DNA of 64,000 nucleotides. It comes from Desulforhabdus sp. TSK (lineage in GTDB: Bacteria > Desulfobacterota > Syntrophobacteria > Syntrophobacterales > Syntrophobacteraceae). Below, piece after piece: positions 35,695 to 44,436 of the stretch. The first letter of the stretch is position 1. Each line of letters opens with the position of its first letter. Location: assembly GCF_022836495.1 (NCBI RefSeq), contig NZ_BQXM01000002.1, positions 1 through 64,000 on the forward strand, read 5' to 3'. The notes under the pieces are model-generated. The model searched no databases, was not told the origin of the DNA, and was given only the letters and a program-made list of their open reading frames with translations. The translations under genes and the position numbers were made by a program.

Positions 35695-37055
35695 GATTGG
35701 CACCTCCGCAGGGCATCGGCCATGAGCACCGCTCCTTCGATGGAAGCAGCCACCGGCACCCGGTTCAATTGAAATCCCTCGATGAGCATGGCGTATTTGG
35801 ATTCGTGGGGCACATAGGCAATGAGGGGCTTGCCCTCTCTCTGGTAGACCTGGCTCAACCGCGCCCCTAGGTCCAGGCTGAGTCCGGGGGAATAGGGCAA
35901 AAGGAGCAGCAGGACGCAGTCGAGATCGGGGGATCGGCTCAAGCCCTGGGCCGCTTCCACGAAGTCATCGTCAGTGGCGCTGCCTGTGAGATCCACAGGG
36001 TTTGCCACCGATGCAATGGAGCGCACACTCTCTGAAAGCCTTTCCCGGATCGCCGCCTGAATTGCGTCGGGCAGGATGGGAACTTCCATGTGTCGCGCCG
36101 CGCAGGCATCGCTTGCCAGGGCACCGTGACCCCCGCTGACGGAAATGATCCCCATGCGATTTCCGATGCGCTGGTGATAGCAGCTCAGGGACTCGCAGTA
36201 AGCCACCAATTCGGAGGCGTCTGTCGCTTCTACGACTCCATGCTGGGCCATCACCTGGGAGAAAACCGCGTAGTCTCCGGCCAGTGACGCGGTGTGGCTC
36301 GATACGGCCCGGGTGCCGGCCGCCGTTTTTCCGGCTTTGAGGACGACGACGGGCTTGCCGCACGATTGGGCCTTCTGAACGAAGGCACGGCCTTCGTTGG
36401 GTCCGAAACCTTCCACGTAAAAGGAAATGACGCGCGTGGCAGGGTCCCTGGAAAGGTAGTCGAGGAGGTCGAGCTCATTCACCACGGCCTTGTTGCCGAT
36501 ACTCACCGCCACGGAAAGTCCGACACTCTGCTCGGTGAACTGAACCATCTGGTCCACCAGGACCCCGCCGCTCTGGCTGACCAGAGCCACGCTCCCGACA
36601 TCCGGACGAACGAGCCGTTCACCGGGCAGAAAAAAGGTGTCGAATCGGTCGGGGCTGTAAACCCCCAGGCAGTTGGGGCCGATGAAGGGGAAATCGGCCT
36701 CCCGGGCGATGCGCTTCATACGCTCCTGGAGCTCCGGTCGACCCACCTCGGCGAATCCGCCGGATATGACCGTCGCCCCGCCGACGCCTGCCGCGATGCA
36801 CTGCTCCAGGATGTTGGGAACAAACTCCGCCTTGGCGGCAATGACGGCGAGATCCACTTTTCGGGGCACATCGGCGATGGACGGATAGATGGGCTCCCGC
36901 AGTATGGAGCCGCCCTGGGGGTTCACGGCGAAGACCTTCACGGGATATCGCAGGTGGAGCTTGTTGTAAATGACATTGGCCGGATGGCGGTCATTTTTTC
37001 GGGACACACCGATCACAGCCACGGTTTCCGGCTTGAACAACGGATCGAAATTCAT
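35688..37055 (-). CDS. Acyl-CoA synthetase (ADP-forming), alpha subunit
   Basis: About 455 residues: a CoA-binding Rossmann domain (VAVIGVSRKNDRHPANVIYNKL), an ISGGFAEVG loop, the FIGPNCLGVY segment, and the phospho-histidine motif SSHTASLAGDYAVF. These define the alpha part of NDP-forming acyl-CoA synthetases, which make ATP from acyl-CoA in fermentative or syntrophic metabolism; which acid is used is not readable. Start ATG 37055 was preferred over 37061 because GAAAGGG lies eight bases before it. It is encoded upstream of beta with overlapping ends. Confidence 0.9.
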   Translation of the reverse strand: MNFDPLFKPETVAVIGVSRKNDRHPANVIYNKLHLRYPVKVFAVNPQGGSILREPIYPSIADVPRKVDLAVIAAKAEFVPNILEQCIAAGVGGATVISGGFAEVGRPELQERMKRIAREADFPFIGPNCLGVYSPDRFDTFFLPGERLVRPDVGSVALVSQSGGVLVDQMVQFTEQSVGLSVAVSIGNKAVVNELDLLDYLSRDPATRVISFYVEGFGPNEGRAFVQKAQSCGKPVVVLKAGKTAAGTRAVSSHTASLAGDYAVFSQVMAQHGVVEATDASELVAYCESLSCYHQRIGNRMGIISVSGGHGALASDACAARHMEVPILPDAIQAAIRERLSESVRSIASVANPVDLTGSATDDDFVEAAQGLSRSPDLDCVLLLLLPYSPGLSLDLGARLSQVYQREGKPLIAYVPHESKYAMLIEGFQLNRVPVAASIEGAVLMADALRRCQSC

Positions 37056-37313
37056 GGGCATCGCCCTTTCTCAATGGGTGAAGAACTGTAATATGCCCCA
37101 GGGGGCAGCGGGGCCCGCGCGGCGACCCGGTTGAAGTCGTCGGATGGGCCGGGCCGTTTGTCTCGTACTGCACAAATTGTGCAACATCGCATCCCGGCAT
37201 GCCGGAATAACAAATGCCGGAATGCCTCCCCCCGTTTTCTCTTCCTGTGAGGACGGAGCAGTCCTTCAAGACATACCACACCCCTTCGACCAGCGCCAGT
37301 CAGAGTGGTAATA

Positions 37314-37922
37314 TCATGCATACACCGGTGTTCCGTCGGCTACCCGTTGTCTGAGCAGAGCGAGCATTTCCTTTTCTTTCAGTCCTCCTGCCCATGCGGG
37401 GCGCAGCTGAAAGTGAGGCTCGTCAACGATCGTCTTCCAGTTGCCGCCCCACTCCAGACCGAGATCCATGCCCAAAACACCAACCGCCTTGTACTTCGGA
37501 GATTCCTCCATGTATTTATTGCCTTCGAATACACCGATATCGAAGGCGATGCCGAAATTGTGGTTGGAATACCCCCCCTTGGCGTTTGTCACTGTTTTGC
37601 CCGGTGCCGACCTGCCCTGTGCGTAGAGAGCGTCCTGCTCCTCATAAGTCCTGAGTCCGCTGATGATTTTGATCCCGATGCCCGCAGCCGCCGCCTTGTG
37701 AACCAGCGCCCGGGCAAGGGGCCTCACTTCTTCCTGCAGCGTGAGAATATTCTTTTCACTTCGTGTATCGACGTCGGTCATCTCGGGTGGTGCCTGGCTG
37801 CCCGTCAGTGTCGGAATGACCACCGCCTTGTAAATGGCCGACCAGGTTTCCGGCCCGGCTTTCCCGTCGATGTGAATGCCCAAAACTCTTTGAACTGCCG
37901 TGACGATCTCTTCTAAGGTCAT
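37314..37922 (-). CDS. M15 family peptidase (CwlK/VanY-like peptidoglycan endopeptidase)
   Basis: About 202 residues. The N-terminal ~50 residues look like a short peptidoglycan-binding module (VQRVLGIHIDGKAGPETWSAIYKAV). They are followed by an M15 zinc peptidase: SGLRTYEEQDALYAQG, YSNHNFGIAFDIGVF (His and Asp ligands) and VDEPHFQL (third ligand). CwlK-type enzymes cut L-Ala-D-Glu, and phage endolysins are similar; there is no signal peptide, so a lysin-like role is possible. The start ATG 37922 has GGAGG five bases upstream. Confidence 0.88.
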   Translation of the reverse strand: MTLEEIVTAVQRVLGIHIDGKAGPETWSAIYKAVVIPTLTGSQAPPEMTDVDTRSEKNILTLQEEVRPLARALVHKAAAAGIGIKIISGLRTYEEQDALYAQGRSAPGKTVTNAKGGYSNHNFGIAFDIGVFEGNKYMEESPKYKAVGVLGMDLGLEWGGNWKTIVDEPHFQLRPAWAGGLKEKEMLALLRQRVADGTPVYA

Positions 37923-38066
37923 GTTCGCCTCCTGCATTCAGGATGTTGAAGACTTTTCATGACATGACGACGACCAAGAAAACCATGCGGAGCCGGGGCA
38001 TGCCGCTGTCGTTATGGGAAATAGGTTGATTTGCCCTTATGTTAGGCACGAACATGCCGGAATCAA

Positions 38067-38708
38067 TCATTCAATGGGAAGGTGAGCAGACCCGGTGGGA
38101 TTTGCCCGTCCCAAAGCATCTCTATCCTTGCCGGACACTTCCAGTTCTTTGATTTGCCTGTATCTAAAGCAGTCTGTGGTGTGATCGTTCACCATTCCCA
38201 CGGCCTGCATGAATGCATAGCAAATCGTTGATCCCACAAATCTGAAACCACGTTTCTTCAGGTCTCTGCTCATGGCATCGGAAAGATCCGTTTTAGCCGG
38301 CACCTCGTCGATGGTTTTCCATGTGTTTTGGATGGGGGTTCCGCCGACGTAACGCCAGAGGAAAGTGTCGAACGATCCGATCTCTTCAATGATGGTAAGC
38401 GTAGCCTGTGCGTTTTTGACAGTGGACTGGATTTTGAGGCGGTTGCGTACAATGTCGGGGTTGCTGAGCAGACGATCGATGTCTTTAACAGTGTAAGAGG
38501 CGACTGTTTGGATGTCAAAATGCTGAAATGCTTTACGGTAACCCTCCCGCTTTTTGAGGATGGTCTGCCAGCTCAGTCCGGCTTGAGCGCCTTCGAGGAT
38601 GAGAAATTCAAACAAAAGGCGGTCATCATGAACGGGTACGCCCCATTCATTGTCATGGTACGCTTTATAAAGCGGACTCTCTCCACACCATTGGCATCTC
38701 GTCGTCAT
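38067..38708 (-). CDS. tag: DNA-3-methyladenine glycosylase I
   Basis: A 213-residue Tag family enzyme. Features are RCQWCGESPLYKAYHDNEWGVPVHDD, FEFLILEGAQAGLSWQTILKKREGYRKAF, and RFVGSTICYAFMQAVGMVNDH with the late zinc Cys/His pair. It removes 3-methyladenine in base excision repair. ATG 38708 follows a short AGAAAAAGAGATG-type leader. It lies downstream of the GNAT gene on the same strand, separated by an imperfect palindrome. Confidence 0.93.
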   Translation of the reverse strand: MTTRCQWCGESPLYKAYHDNEWGVPVHDDRLLFEFLILEGAQAGLSWQTILKKREGYRKAFQHFDIQTVASYTVKDIDRLLSNPDIVRNRLKIQSTVKNAQATLTIIEEIGSFDTFLWRYVGGTPIQNTWKTIDEVPAKTDLSDAMSRDLKKRGFRFVGSTICYAFMQAVGMVNDHTTDCFRYRQIKELEVSGKDRDALGRANPTGSAHLPIE

Positions 38709-38749
38709 CTCTTTTTCTCTTGCCCGACCGTATAGCTTGAGGTTCGCAC

Positions 38750-38822
38750 GGCGGCAAAGCCCACCGGGAACTGAGAGGCGCAGCTTTTCGGCGGTCCCAT
38801 CGAAGCCTTTGCCGCCGAGGTC
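38750..38822. repeat. Imperfect palindrome between GNAT and tag genes
   Basis: CGGCGGCAAAG (from 38750) and CTTTGCCGCCG (ending ~38818) form an 11-bp inverted repeat. The ~47 bases between them have further partial pairing (GGGAACTG... versus ...GTCCCAT). It resembles an integron attC-like fold but the core GTTRRRY site is not exact. Confidence 0.45.
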
Positions 38823-39339
38823 ACGATGTCGGCTGGATCAATTGGTTGGCCGCCCCTTCAGCGGACTTTGCCAGCACTACCGAGGTTTCAATCTGACGTT
38901 CCGGAATATTCCAGTACCGCCTGAGGTCTCGATCCGTCTCTTTTCGGGATTGAATCAAGTAGCCGTTGCGCTCATAGAAATCAATCGCCCAGATCGCCGC
39001 CCGCCATGTACCGATCAAGATTGGCTTTGTTGTAAGACCTTCAAGATGTTTCAGCAATTGGGTGCCTATCCCACCGTGCCGACGCGATGTTCTCACGTAG
39101 GCATGTCGAATGAGCACGACGTCCCCCTTGTCTTGGATGCCCATCACGCCGATCAGCTGCCCGTCCTCCTCCAAGCACCAGAAGACCACTCGGTCACGAA
39201 TTTCTGCCTCCAGTTCCTCCATTGGTATGTAGGGCTCATGCCAACGATCGTCCGGGATGACTCCCTTGTATGCCTGAGCGGCGTCGTTGATGGCAGCATG
39301 CATTTGCTGGAGGTCAGATGGCGTACATCTGCGAATCAT
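38821..39339 (-). CDS. GNAT family N-acetyltransferase
   Basis: About 172 residues with the GNAT fold: MIRRCTPSDLQQMHAAIND at the start, the core strand GVMGIQDKGDVVLIRHAYV, the acetyl-CoA loop RRHGGIGTQLLKHL, and a late AIDFYERNGYLI. The substrate is unknown. Start at ATG 39339 with AAAGGA upstream; the TTG at 39360 is less likely. The C terminus ANQLIQPTS reads into the palindromic repeat, a pattern often seen for mobile cassette genes. Confidence 0.87.
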   Translation of the reverse strand: MIRRCTPSDLQQMHAAINDAAQAYKGVIPDDRWHEPYIPMEELEAEIRDRVVFWCLEEDGQLIGVMGIQDKGDVVLIRHAYVRTSRRHGGIGTQLLKHLEGLTTKPILIGTWRAAIWAIDFYERNGYLIQSRKETDRDLRRYWNIPERQIETSVVLAKSAEGAANQLIQPTS

Positions 39340-39449
39340 GATGATAAATCCTTTGGCCAACGCCTAAAATCAGCGATAGGCGGACTGGGAGCAAGAAGAA
39401 AGAACCAGGCATCCCCGCCCGTCCGCTGCATTTTGCTGGTAGCTCATGG

Positions 39450-39785
39450 CTACGGTGTGAACATTTCCTGCAAAATTGCCAAAGCATGCGCAAGGGTAGA
39501 GGGAGCGAGTCTTCCAAGTCGCCGTACAAGGCGCTCACGATCAACAGTGCGAATCTGGTCAAGAACTATGTGGCCTGAACGGCCCTGGAACTTGCAGACC
39601 ACGCGAAAGGGATAGGGATGACCTCCGGTGGTAAGAGGGGCTACAATAAATGTTCGCAAGTTGGCATTGAGCTCGTCCGGTGAGACGATAACACAAGGAC
39701 GGGTCTTCTGGATCTCATCCCCACGAGTAGGGTCGAGGCTGATCAGGAATACATCACCTCTGCGAATATCTCCACCCGCTACCAT
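39450..39785 (-). CDS. mazF: MazF/PemK family mRNA interferase toxin
   Basis: About 111 residues with the MazF/PemK core. Visible are GDVFLISLDPTRGDEIQKTRPCVIVSPDELN (catalytic Arg and the TRPCVIVS strand), FIVAPLTTGG, CKFQGRSGHIVLDQIRTVDRERLV and a final helix. It cuts mRNA at short sequences when its antitoxin is degraded. The start at ATG 39785, with GAGGA before it, overlaps the mazE stop (7 nt), so translation is coupled. The pair is complete and probably active. Confidence 0.93.
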   Translation of the reverse strand: MVAGGDIRRGDVFLISLDPTRGDEIQKTRPCVIVSPDELNANLRTFIVAPLTTGGHPYPFRVVCKFQGRSGHIVLDQIRTVDRERLVRRLGRLAPSTLAHALAILQEMFTP

Positions 39786-40027
39786 TCCCATTCCTCTTCT
39801 TCAAATCGGGTCGAATCAGAAGGGTCCAATAGTTGATCTTGATCTCGTTCGTGCATTTCTTTGGCAGCTTGAGCCCACCCAGCCCGTGGTATGGAAGCAC
39901 GCTCGATCACTATGGCTCCATCCCTTACATGCAACTCTACCTCGTCTGTCAGCCCAGCTTCAATAATCAGTGCCTTTGGCAGTCGGATGCCACGGGAATT
40001 CCCAATACGAACTAAACGGGTCTTCAT
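39779..40027 (-). CDS. mazE: MazE-type AbrB-fold antitoxin
   Basis: An 82-residue protein. The N-terminal AbrB/MazE swapped-hairpin DNA-binding domain (MKTRLVRIGNSRGIRLPKALI...VELHVRDGAIVIE) is followed by an acidic tail (ERDQDQLLDPSDSTRFEEEEWEW), which in this family wraps the toxin. The ATG at 40027 has GGAGGATT upstream. A 12-bp palindrome lies 20 bases upstream and suits autoregulation by the MazEF complex. Confidence 0.92.
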   Translation of the reverse strand: MKTRLVRIGNSRGIRLPKALIIEAGLTDEVELHVRDGAIVIERASIPRAGWAQAAKEMHERDQDQLLDPSDSTRFEEEEWEW

Positions 40028-40047
40028 CAGATAATCCTCCTGCTAAA

Positions 40048-40059
40048 ATGTAATTACAT
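40048..40059. promoter_or_regulatory. Candidate MazE operator palindrome
   Basis: ATGTAATTACAT, a perfect 12-bp palindrome extending weakly outward, lies just upstream of the mazE ribosome site and over a TTATTATG-type -10 region. Regulatory use is inferred. Confidence 0.5.
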
Positions 40060-40148
40060 AATAACCCCGTATTGAACGTTATGTCAACGATGGACTGGAG
40101 GGGCTAACGCTGCAGGCATCGGTGGGGATGGTGCGGCAGAAACAAAGT

Positions 40149-40165
40149 GGGACGCTCTTAATTTA
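40149..40165 (+). repeat. ggacgc-type end sequence (left)
   Basis: GGGACGCTCTTAATTTA matches the left arm of the inverted repeat at 46982-47061 with one mismatch. It lies on the far side of both patatin genes. Confidence 0.55.
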
Positions 40166-40274
40166 CCCCATGTGCAACTTTTGACAGCAGGCCTTTCCTT
40201 TCTCGAGGAGAAGTTATTAACCTCTTCTTAGAGAGATCGAGAAAGGAAGGAGAGGCCACACTGTCCATGAAAAA

Positions 40275-40592
40275 GTCTATCATCGAAGGTACTGTTGTGT
40301 AGATGATCACCTCAAGGCCATCTCTCAAGGTAAAGGACTCCGTAGCCGGGGATCTGAGCCTGCATTGAGTGATGCGGAAGTGATCACGATGGAAGTTGTC
40401 GGTGAGTTCCTCGGTATCGATACGCATAAGGGGATCTTCGAGTACTTTCACCGCTACTGGCTCCACTTTTTCCCAGAGCTTTATGCTTCCCCCGCAGAGC
40501 TCCACAGAAAGGGGCGCCCATTTCCATTTCGTCAAGCTGGCGAAAGCCGGCATCCAGCAGCTCTTCCAGATTCCGGATCAAGGCCGGAATAA
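40275..40592 (+). pseudogene. IS982-type transposase, N-terminal fragment
   Basis: The reading frame that contains YCCVDDHLKAISQGKGL, then SDAEVITMEVVGEFLGID and FEYFHRYWLHFFPEL, matches the beginning of IS982-family transposases. After PELY the similarity ends and the frame runs into unrelated repeat-like sequence with a stop at 40592. No DDE residues and no start codon are seen; it is a fragment. An inverted repeat (40190-40206 with 40237-40256) lies just upstream. Confidence 0.6.
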
Positions 40593-40632
40593 CGAACGAG
40601 CCTTTCGGACATGCATTGGTTTGTAACGCTGC

Positions 40633-43600
40633 TCAGTAACACGGCAGCTCGCGCGCCATGCGATCGGCCTGCCGGTCCAGCGCCTCACGGGCCTGCGGTG
40701 AGAGGTACCAGCCGAGAGGAGCCAATGCCTCTTCCAGGTACTGGTCGATGAGGAGCACATTCCCTTCGAAGGCCAAACTGCGTAAAAAATCCGCATAGTC
40801 CGGCACTTCCAGGTACTGATCGATCAAGGGTGCATTTCCTTCGATCTCTGCGCTCAATTGCGCAACGGCGCGCCTTCCATTGGCGCCGGTGCCCGAGACG
40901 TTCAAGACGGCAACTGCCGGTCCCAGCGCGTCAGCGTACAGATTCCAGCTGCGGCGGCTGACCGGTTTGTTCAACTCGGCCGGGTCTGTAAGGCTCCGGC
41001 GCCCGGGCACGATGCAATCCTCTGGCGGCCCATCGTCGGGCACGTTTTCACAGGCAGCCTTTTTCACACCGTTCCGGATCAGCAGCAGTGTCGCCCCCCA
41101 TTGATTTCGATCCAGCGACCGCAATCCATTCATCGCCCGCCACACGTGCGCCACACTGACGGCGCCGCTGTTGTCGAAGTAGCCGCCATCGGCCAAATGA
41201 CCCTGCAACTTCACCGATTCGGGTTGCACCCCTGCGAGCGGGTTGATGTAAGGAAAACGGGCCGCCACATGCGCAGCGGCCATCAGGTTGAGATCAGCGC
41301 CCAGTCGTTTCTGCACGTCGCGCGCGCCTGGAAAGTGCGCTTCATCCAGCTTGATCGTGCCGGCCACAGCCAGTTCGCCGGTTTCAACCCAGGTGCTGTT
41401 GAGCAGCAGGTGCGGCAGGCCCTTCCCGCGGGAATACAACGGCTCGGCCAAGTCCGGGAAAACGCGCAGCCATTCACGCTCGAAGCCCAGTGCACGGCTC
41501 ATATGTCCGCAGCCGGGCTGCCGGCACCACTTGTCCAGCGACGTCGGCAGCAGGCGCGCAAGGCTGTCCTCGAACAACCATGCGGCGAGCAGCGGCGTCA
41601 AGGCATCCATCCGGCTGAAGCCGTCGGACAGGCACTCCTGCAGGAACTCGTCGGTCTGGCCGGCGCCTCCCTTGCGGAGGCAAGCACTGTAGACGGCCGC
41701 ACCCACCGCACCGCCGGATACGCCGGAGATCACGAAGGTGCGGCGGTCGAAGTTCTTGAATTTGCGGCGTAACTGACGCAGCACCTGCGCCGTCCAATAG
41801 GCGCTGCGTATACCGCCCCCTTCGCTGGCCACCAGGAATACCCTTTCCGGCTCTCGACTTTCCGGCAACTGCTTCACCCAGTCTTCAAGGGCCAAATCGA
41901 GAGTGGGACGGTTCGCACCAGGCGCTCGGCAGGCGTCACCTTTAGCCCCCGGCACGGCCCGATCAAAGCCATGCAGCCCCAGCATCGCAATCACGAGAGC
42001 GACCAGCATACCGATGAATTTTATCCAGCCAGACTTTAGCCAGTCGGGCAGCCTGTCGCCATGGGCGGTGAACAGCCACCACAGCAGGGCCGCGAGCAGC
42101 GCGAGCAGAGTCAGCAGCGACGCATTGTGCAGGCGAAGCTGAGCCAGCGCCGCTTCGTCGACCCGCGGGAGCGCGAGGGGCAGCAGGTGGTTCTCGCTCC
42201 ATCCAAGAAAGGCGACGAGGCCCATCACCGCCACGGCCAGAAGCACCCAGGGGCGAGCCTGGGCGTGCTCCGCCAGGGACAAGGCCCCCAGCACGCCCAG
42301 CCACCAGATCAGGACAAGCGCCATCAGCGCCAACGCCGCAGGGGCCTGAGCGGTAGTGTCCGGCCACAGCGCCATGAACCAGCGGATGGCCACCATCAGG
42401 CCCAGCGCCACCAACGGCAACCGGGTCGGCGTCATCCAGCTCAGCCCCCTGCGCAGTCGATGCGCCAAGTCCTTTTCGTTCTTTTTAACGGGGGGAGTTT
42501 CCTGGGAGTGCAGCAGTTTGTAAACGCTCTTCTCGCGGTTGTAATGCTCATAGTCGCCCAATCCCGGTCGACCCCGCACCCAGAGGAAGAATCCGCCCAG
42601 TCCTACCGTGGCGCCACCGAACAGCACCAGCATGATCCAGGTCTCGGTGAGGGTCGGAATGTCTTTGCCTGGCGCAACCCCTCCCATAGCGGCTGCGTCG
42701 AGGATGGCGTCGCTCAGGGCATAGGCCGTCAGCGCATACGTAAACAGCAGCGGCAAGATCGACAGGAAACGAGCCCACGCGCGGGCAAACCGGTTCAGCC
42801 AGTGGAGAGCTTTGAAGCGCTCCGGGTCCTCTGCTATCAGAATCTCCAGGTCTTCGACATCGCCAGGCCCATGCACGCGGCAGACCAGCCGGGTCCACAA
42901 CCAGCAGGAATACACGAACAGCGCATTGGCCAGCGCTGTCATGATCTGCACCACAGGTAACCACCACCCCTTCAGCTCGGACAGGTCTTTCAGCGGCGAG
43001 CGGGCCAGGCCTAGAATCACGTCGCGGCACTGGTCCATCCCCAGCGACAGCCCGCCGAAAAGGCCCAGAGCCACGAGCACATAACGGCTCCGCCAGATGA
43101 TGCCGGCCGCCCCGCGGACTCTCGCCACGCGGCCGGCATGTTTTTTACTTGTCGTGTCCAGTTCCAGGCCGAAAAGCCAAATCGTCCCCCCAACCAGCAA
43201 AGGGAGCAACGCCCCAAGCAGAAGCCAACCCTTCCCGCGATGTGCCCAGAAACCCCACCAGTCGGCTGCCGGAACCTGAAAGGGGCAGAAATAGGCCACT
43301 ACAGGCACCACCAACAGCAGGCCGGTGATCACGGTCCAGGAAGTCCAGCTTCGGCCCCGATCCAGCCAATTATTGGAGTTGGCCAGGCGCCAGCAGCCCA
43401 ACGCCACACCCAGCGCTGTGCCGAAAAGCAGTGTCGTTGCGTACAGCCACCCGCTTATCCCTATGCGCCTTGCGCCGCCGTAGTTTTCAACCGCGTCGGC
43501 CGCCAGCAGCAGCCCCACCGGCAGAAAGACCAGCACAGCCGTCAAGAGGGTCAGCAAGCACGGGCGCTCCTGGTCCGTACCGCCGTCCAGTTCCCTGGCC

Positions 43601-43944
43601 AATAGATGGCCAGCCCCCAGAATCAAGACACCATACAGCGGCATGAACAGAAAGGTGTCCAGGAGTACGTAGATGGCTGCGATATGCCGGCGTGAAATGG
43701 ACATGCCCATAATGTCTCTCGCATTTTCACCCCAATAGCCGACCGCGGCTTTCACCGAATCCGCATTGCTCCAGCCCAGCACATCCTCGACCCCGTACCC
43801 GCCCGGCAGTCGCAGAGCCTGCGCAAAGCCCAGCAAACTCAGCATGATGGCGCCACAGACCAAGGCCAACCAGGCCAGTGAGACTTGTTGAATTGCATCA
43901 CTCCCTTGATTCTGTGCGGCGAGTTGTGTGGTGTCGCTGTCCAT
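40633..43944 (-). CDS. Large multi-spanning membrane protein with C-terminal patatin-like phospholipase
   Basis: A 1103-residue protein. About 14 hydrophobic helices fill residues ~20-670, interrupted by a hydrophilic loop at ~365-390. A patatin domain then runs from ~690: the oxyanion loop SEGGGIRSAYW (~705), the nucleophile motif GVSGGAVGAAV (G-x-S-x-G, Ser ~740) and the catalytic Asp in HLADGGYFDNSG (~918). This predicts a Ser-Asp lipid hydrolase fixed to the inner membrane. Most bacterial patatins lack a large membrane part. The C terminus holds a 25-residue tandem repeat containing LIDQYLE. The ATG at 43944 has AGGAG upstream. No secretion or immunity partner was recognised. Confidence 0.85.
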   Translation of the reverse strand: MDSDTTQLAAQNQGSDAIQQVSLAWLALVCGAIMLSLLGFAQALRLPGGYGVEDVLGWSNADSVKAAVGYWGENARDIMGMSISRRHIAAIYVLLDTFLFMPLYGVLILGAGHLLARELDGGTDQERPCLLTLLTAVLVFLPVGLLLAADAVENYGGARRIGISGWLYATTLLFGTALGVALGCWRLANSNNWLDRGRSWTSWTVITGLLLVVPVVAYFCPFQVPAADWWGFWAHRGKGWLLLGALLPLLVGGTIWLFGLELDTTSKKHAGRVARVRGAAGIIWRSRYVLVALGLFGGLSLGMDQCRDVILGLARSPLKDLSELKGWWLPVVQIMTALANALFVYSCWLWTRLVCRVHGPGDVEDLEILIAEDPERFKALHWLNRFARAWARFLSILPLLFTYALTAYALSDAILDAAAMGGVAPGKDIPTLTETWIMLVLFGGATVGLGGFFLWVRGRPGLGDYEHYNREKSVYKLLHSQETPPVKKNEKDLAHRLRRGLSWMTPTRLPLVALGLMVAIRWFMALWPDTTAQAPAALALMALVLIWWLGVLGALSLAEHAQARPWVLLAVAVMGLVAFLGWSENHLLPLALPRVDEAALAQLRLHNASLLTLLALLAALLWWLFTAHGDRLPDWLKSGWIKFIGMLVALVIAMLGLHGFDRAVPGAKGDACRAPGANRPTLDLALEDWVKQLPESREPERVFLVASEGGGIRSAYWTAQVLRQLRRKFKNFDRRTFVISGVSGGAVGAAVYSACLRKGGAGQTDEFLQECLSDGFSRMDALTPLLAAWLFEDSLARLLPTSLDKWCRQPGCGHMSRALGFEREWLRVFPDLAEPLYSRGKGLPHLLLNSTWVETGELAVAGTIKLDEAHFPGARDVQKRLGADLNLMAAAHVAARFPYINPLAGVQPESVKLQGHLADGGYFDNSGAVSVAHVWRAMNGLRSLDRNQWGATLLLIRNGVKKAACENVPDDGPPEDCIVPGRRSLTDPAELNKPVSRRSWNLYADALGPAVAVLNVSGTGANGRRAVAQLSAEIEGNAPLIDQYLEVPDYADFLRSLAFEGNVLLIDQYLEEALAPLGWYLSPQAREALDRQADRMARELPCY

Positions 43945-44436
43945 CGCTCACTCCTGCGTAGAAGGTGGATTGAGAGCAAATGCCATTTTGCGATTTTGCC
44001 GATAGGGGTTGAAAGCAGTCGCTCATGGCTGCGTGCGGCACATGAGCCGTCAAAGGAAGGAGAAACTGCATGAAGAAGGAGCCAGGCAGTATCCGCTTCG
44101 TCGTTGTGTTGTCGAGCACCCATTGGCTTACCCTTGCCAGGTGTGAAGGCCTCATCCTCACGTACTTGGGAAAAACACTTGGGATGCCGCCAATTGGCCT
44201 GCGGTCTCCCATGGATGAAAAGGCTTTGCTCGCTGTGGTAGTTATAAGATCGTGCCTTGGCTGCCTTGTTCCACTTCAGGAGATTGAGCCTGTAAGCCCG
44301 GATTGAAGACTCACGCCCGTGTCCGAGGCACAGAGTCAAAAGAGGGCTCGTTCCCAACGCTGAAGAAAGGGGTGGACCGAAAAGGATCGGAAATTGGCCC
44401 AAAGATGTGGTTGCGTCGCCCTCTACTATAAGATTT
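43945..44436. other. Gap between the two patatin genes
   Basis: 492 bp with no convincing gene. Open frames on either strand lack ribosome sites and family features. The AT-rich end near 44420-44440 is close to the second patatin gene's stop. No terminator hairpin was recognised. Confidence 0.35.

Noticed and set aside
40158-40553. 131-codon minus-strand frame
   Set aside because: Antisense to the IS982 transposase fragment and the neighbouring repeat.
44070-44306. Small plus-strand frame between the patatin genes
   Set aside because: No ribosome site or family signal.
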